DNA of 64,000 bases, taken from the NCBI GenBank assembly GCA_029582265.1, contig CM055837.1, positions 3,333,148-3,397,147 of the forward strand, read 5' to 3'. The DNA comes from Zoroaster sp. YZ-2022. Its lineage: Eukaryota > Echinodermata > Asteroidea > Forcipulatida > Zoroasteridae. Numbering within the stretch: the first letter of the stretch is position 1; each line of letters starts with the position of its first letter. A program made the position numbers and the translations under genes. The notes beneath the pieces were generated by a model. It had not been told where the DNA came from. It did not search any database and was given only the letters and a program-made list of their open reading frames with translations. Positions 60,720-64,000 of this stretch are shown piece after piece.

Positions 60720-61073
60720 TAAATATGTAAATATATTCATGATCTGTCATCTTCATCTACACTGTGAAAATGTACCCAGAGTTGATCGATAGTGTATTTT
60801 GGTAAAAAGTAAGCATTCCATGTACACTTTTTGTGTCAATTTAAAGCCACTAAGCGCTATTAGTAATCTTGAAAATCAGAAATGATGACAGTTTTACATA
60901 AACCTTAATTGATGTAAAGTTGACGATGGTATCAAACATCCATTGAAATATGTTCGTCTCCGGTGCTATCCAAAATGAGTATCTGTCATCTGGAGACTGA
61001 ATTTCCATATTTGAATGAATTCAATTTTTACAAATCGCAGTGTTGTGATCCTCCAGATTTTAAAGATTTAAGC

Positions 61074-61079
61074 AATAAA
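61074..61079 (+). promoter_or_regulatory. Candidate GOPC polyadenylation signal
   Basis: AATAAA 355 nt after the GOPC stop. Another AATAAA overlaps the stop codon (60718-60723) and is too close to serve alone. There is no cleavage-site evidence. Confidence 0.4.
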
Positions 61080-61289
61080 GGAAAGCAAAGCAAACGCTCA
61101 GAACTATAGATTTCACTCCAGCGCTGTTTACAACAGCGGCCCTATAATACCCCTAGTAAAAATTTACATGGATTTTTCAAAACTTTTTTTATCACACCAC
61201 TGATCTGAATGTATTTTCATTATATCATTATAAGTAAATGAAATAATCTGTAACCATCATGGGTTGGCTTTTTTAAAGTATGGATGTAT

Positions 61290-61680
61290 TTAGGCTCCCC
61301 CCAAAAAAGTCTCTGGTTTTTGGTTTCAGCGAGCGTCGCCTCAGACCCGCACATCAGCATTTTTAGTTTTCTTTTCTTTTGCTATGAAACGATGTCCAAT
61401 TGCAGCCAAAATTGTTGGATCGATTGGAATTCTGCCGTGCTGTGTTTTAAACGACTTTTTCACAGAGGGGAATGAACATTTGCCTGATTTGTGAGGCCTC
61501 TCTTAGCCACCATACTTTGTGTATGGGAAATTTGGTCTGGTTCCATCTGTCACATATTTCACTGGTTGAAAAAAAAAAAGATTAGCCAAAAAAATAAAAA
61601 ATAAAAAATAAAATGTGTCATCATACTGATTTTGAAGCCGACCTATGACCAGAACCTGGAGACTTTTTTTTCTGGCCATA
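61290..61680. repeat. Dispersed foldback repeat, simple copy
   Basis: Starts ccaaaaaagtctctggtttt and ends accagaacctggagacttttttttctgg; the middle cagccaaaattgttggatcg and gccaccatactttgtgta match the 43340 copy. Confidence 0.6.
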
Positions 61681-61940
61681 CAGACATTTTACCAACAGTG
61701 AATACTGGCTTTAACTATTACATGTAGGATATAAGTATATTATCATCGGCTTGCAGACATACAGTGTATTAAGACTATATATATAGATGCTATCATACCT
61801 GCTCAGTATCAATCAGTATGTTCTTAACCAATACTGATGTTTGTCTATTTGTCTTTGTATGGTGCTGGTGGAGAGACGGTGGGGGAGAGGGGGTGGGGGT
61901 GGGGGGTGGGGAGAGGAGTATGACTCACCAATCACGTCCT

Positions 61941-62130
61941 AATTTCATAGAGCTACTTAGCAGAAAATGTATCTTAGCAAATTTGTCTGCTAAGCAAAAT
62001 TGGGCTGGGAACCAGCCAGAAGCAATAAACATTACATGGCAATTTGGCTAGTAACCTATTTTTTCTAAGCGCAAATATTCTGTGTTCAGCAAAATTGTAT
62101 GCTTAGCTCTTCTATGAAATTGGCCCCAGG
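61941..62130. mobile_element. gctaagca hairpin MITE, copy 3
   Basis: aatttcatagagctacttag at the left, cttctatgaaattggcccc at the right; directly continuous with the 64-bp array. Confidence 0.72.
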
Positions 62131-62572
62131 TATTGGCAGAATACCCATCCTGCATGACAATCAAACGTCACAGATTAACCCAATTGGCACCAGGTATTGG
62201 CAGAATACCCATCCTGCATGACAATCAAACGTCACAGATTAACCCAATTGGCACCAGGTATTGGCAGAATACCCATCCTGCATGACAATCAAACGTCACA
62301 GATTAACCCAATTGGCACCAGGTATTGGCAGAATACCCATCCTGCATGACAATCAAACGTCACAGATTAACCCAATTGGCACCAGGTATTGGCAGAATAC
62401 CCATCCTGCATGACAATCAAACGGCACAGATTAACCCAATTGGCACCAGGTATTGGCAGAATACCCATCCTGCATGACAATCAAACGTCACAGATTAACC
62501 CAATTGGCACCAGGTATTGGCAGAATACCCATCCTGCATGACAATCAAACGGCACAGATTAACCCAATTAAC
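62126..62572. repeat. 64-bp tandem array, 7 copies
   Basis: The unit starts ccaggtattggcagaatacc and ends attaacccaattggca. Copies start at about 62126, 62190, 62254, 62318, 62382, 62446 and 62510 and are almost identical; the only repeated difference seen is cgtcac/cggcac. It abuts a MITE that ends in aattggccccagg. Confidence 0.94.
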
Positions 62573-62900
62573 ATCCCGCGGCCATCTTTGTCACATCCCC
62601 TGTATATGCAAGTGCGATTGGAATGCCGATTCACAATTCATGAAAGGGAGCCAGACTGTTTTCCCTTCATGTATATTTGTATGGAAGAAAAACATGGCAG
62701 AACCATGGTAAAGGTCTATAGGATTAAGCCTTGCCATGACTACTGTTGCTATGTCGGTCAATCGCTTTACTTTTACACAGCTGTTGTGACCGAGTTGTTG
62801 GATGGGCAGGGCTTAGGACAATAGATTGTATTAGTCTATAGTGCTGACGCACCCAATGCTGAAAACATGCACCATAGTTGCCACGATGGACATACATTTT

Positions 62901-63167
62901 TTGCGTCGGGAGACAAACAATTGATTTAATTTTGCCCTACACCGACGTGTGTATAGCACTGTATACTCAGTGCTTTCCGAGTGTCTGTGAAAAAAACTAC
63001 ACAGGCGACTCGGGTGGGATTCGAACCCACGACCTCCTGCTTACTAGTGCAGACGTCTTAACCTCTCGACCACCGAGCTTGCCCGATGACAATTGGCCGG
63101 CTAGAATCCTATATAACAGCGGGTTCTGCGATATACACAGGTCGGTGTCGGGCAAAATTAAATCAAT
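62901..63167. mobile_element. Foldback element carrying the tRNA-like sequence
   Basis: Arms at about 62918-62970 and 63117-63167 (caattgatttaattttgccc and its complement, then acaccgac/gtcggtgt) enclose the tRNA-like sequence. A 14-bp direct repeat tggacatacatttt flanks the unit at 62887-62900 and 63168-63181. Confidence 0.6.
63007..63079 (-). tRNA. tRNA-Thr(AGT)-like sequence, probably pseudogene
   Basis: 73 nt on the minus strand fold as a cloverleaf: acceptor AGCTCGG with CCGAGTC (one mismatch, one wobble), a D arm with GTC/GAC, a perfect T arm GTGGG-TTCGAAT-CCCAC, and anticodon stem TCTGC/GCAGG. The loop ACTAGTAA has eight bases instead of seven; without the extra A it would read anticodon AGT. 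The loop and T arm resemble eukaryotic tRNA-Thr. A and B boxes are present. The extra loop base and the location inside a mobile foldback argue against a working tRNA. Confidence 0.45.
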
Positions 63168-63628
63168 TGGACATACATTTTGTTCATAACAACGTGACAG
63201 TACCTGTAATAACATGACCACATGAAAAGCTCTTCCAGGGTAAATGAGAAGTTTTGATTGTCGGGCTGGATCAGGTGTTTTGCGGAGCAAACCATTTCCA
63301 AAGAAACTAAATGCTTACTGAAACTGTGTAGCAGGTCAACTATTATTGGTTTGGATGTACTTCAGCTCATTCCAAAGTCAACAGTTAGAATTAAATGTAC
63401 AGTGTGGAATTCGGTTTAGCCATCAGAAATATATTCTAGGTGTGAAAAAACTAAAACATATTGATGCCTGTGTCATGTACATATATACTTGAGTATCATA
63501 CATACAAGTTTACTTGGACTTTTTGGGGTATTTAAAAAAAAAAAAAATTTTTTTGGGGGGGGGGATATGGGGGGATTGAGTGAAGAGGATAATTTTTGAA
63601 GAGATTTTCTACGAACTTGTATACTATG

Positions 63629-64000
63629 TAAGCTTGTGCGATAACATGATAATATCGAATATCGCGATACCTTTTTTATTCAATTACAACGTCAAGAACC
63701 TTTTTAAGTTATCGAGATATTGGCAAATCGCAATTAAAAAAAATTAGCGCGATTAAAAAAAAATCGCCATTGTGAGTTAAATCAGAAATTCCATGGAAAC
63801 AAAATTAGAACAGTCTTTTGAGCTTTTGGAAGTGAGATACAAAAGCGAACTACTTCAGAAGTACATACACACTCTGCAAATGAATTTGGGATTTATTGTG
63901 ACGCTTGTAGAGGGGGTAGTACCTGTGGTTATCGGCTCAGTACCTGTGGTTATCAGTTCTAAAGCAATCATGCATGATTGAAAAAATAATCGCAATATTA
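63629..64000. mobile_element. Second copy of the taagcttg MITE, cut by window end
   Basis: Starts taagcttgtgcgataacatg and tracks the 51396 copy through ccatggaaacaaaattagaa. It carries an insertion of a short repeat (agtacctgtggttatc, twice) near 63915-63955. The right end is beyond the window. Confidence 0.8.

Overview
This is a 64 kb piece of an AT-rich animal genome: spliced genes with GT-AG introns, three minisatellite arrays and very many short foldback elements. The gene set (a group I-type metabotropic glutamate receptor, an SLC16 transporter and GOPC) plus tRNA-derived SINE and MITE families suggest a marine invertebrate deuterostome. An echinoderm such as a sea star is my best guess; the sequence does not prove it.

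Layout. 1-7134: no recognised exon; a tRNA-Leu-derived SINE, a LINE 3' relic and foldback repeats. 7135-23891 (+): the last seven coding exons of a group I-like metabotropic glutamate receptor; the 5' exons lie left of the window. 23892-28392: repeat-rich spacer holding four MITE-type insertions. 28393-36238 (+): a complete BEL/Pao LTR retrotransposon with LTRs that look identical, a 5-bp target duplication and one uninterrupted 1957-codon gag-pol frame. 37482-46813 (-): a four-exon SLC16 monocarboxylate-transporter-like gene. Its intron 3 holds a hAT remnant with a perfect 8-bp target duplication, and its intron 1 holds a roughly 1.85 kb 81/78-bp tandem array. 46814-48953: the shared upstream region of two divergently transcribed genes. 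48954-60719 (+): an apparently complete eight-exon GOPC (PIST/CAL/FIG) gene whose introns carry a 44-bp x ~35 array and many MITEs. 60720-64000: a 64-bp x 7 array, further MITEs, and a foldback element carrying a tRNA-Thr-like sequence.

How the genes relate. They are ordinary nuclear genes, not an operon. The receptor ends in a class I-like PDZ ligand (SSNV), the transporter tail ends in TFM, and GOPC is a PDZ trafficking adaptor, so a functional link is possible but inferred. I found no convincing novel defence or metabolic system. The unusual material is the mobile and repetitive layer: the young BEL element, two-strand-open tandem arrays apparently grown from pieces of dispersed elements, a foldback element with a canonical core promoter, a tRNA-like sequence inside a foldback, and nested MITEs. 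Exon boundaries were set by hand from splice consensus, reading frame and remembered family alignment; no searches were run.
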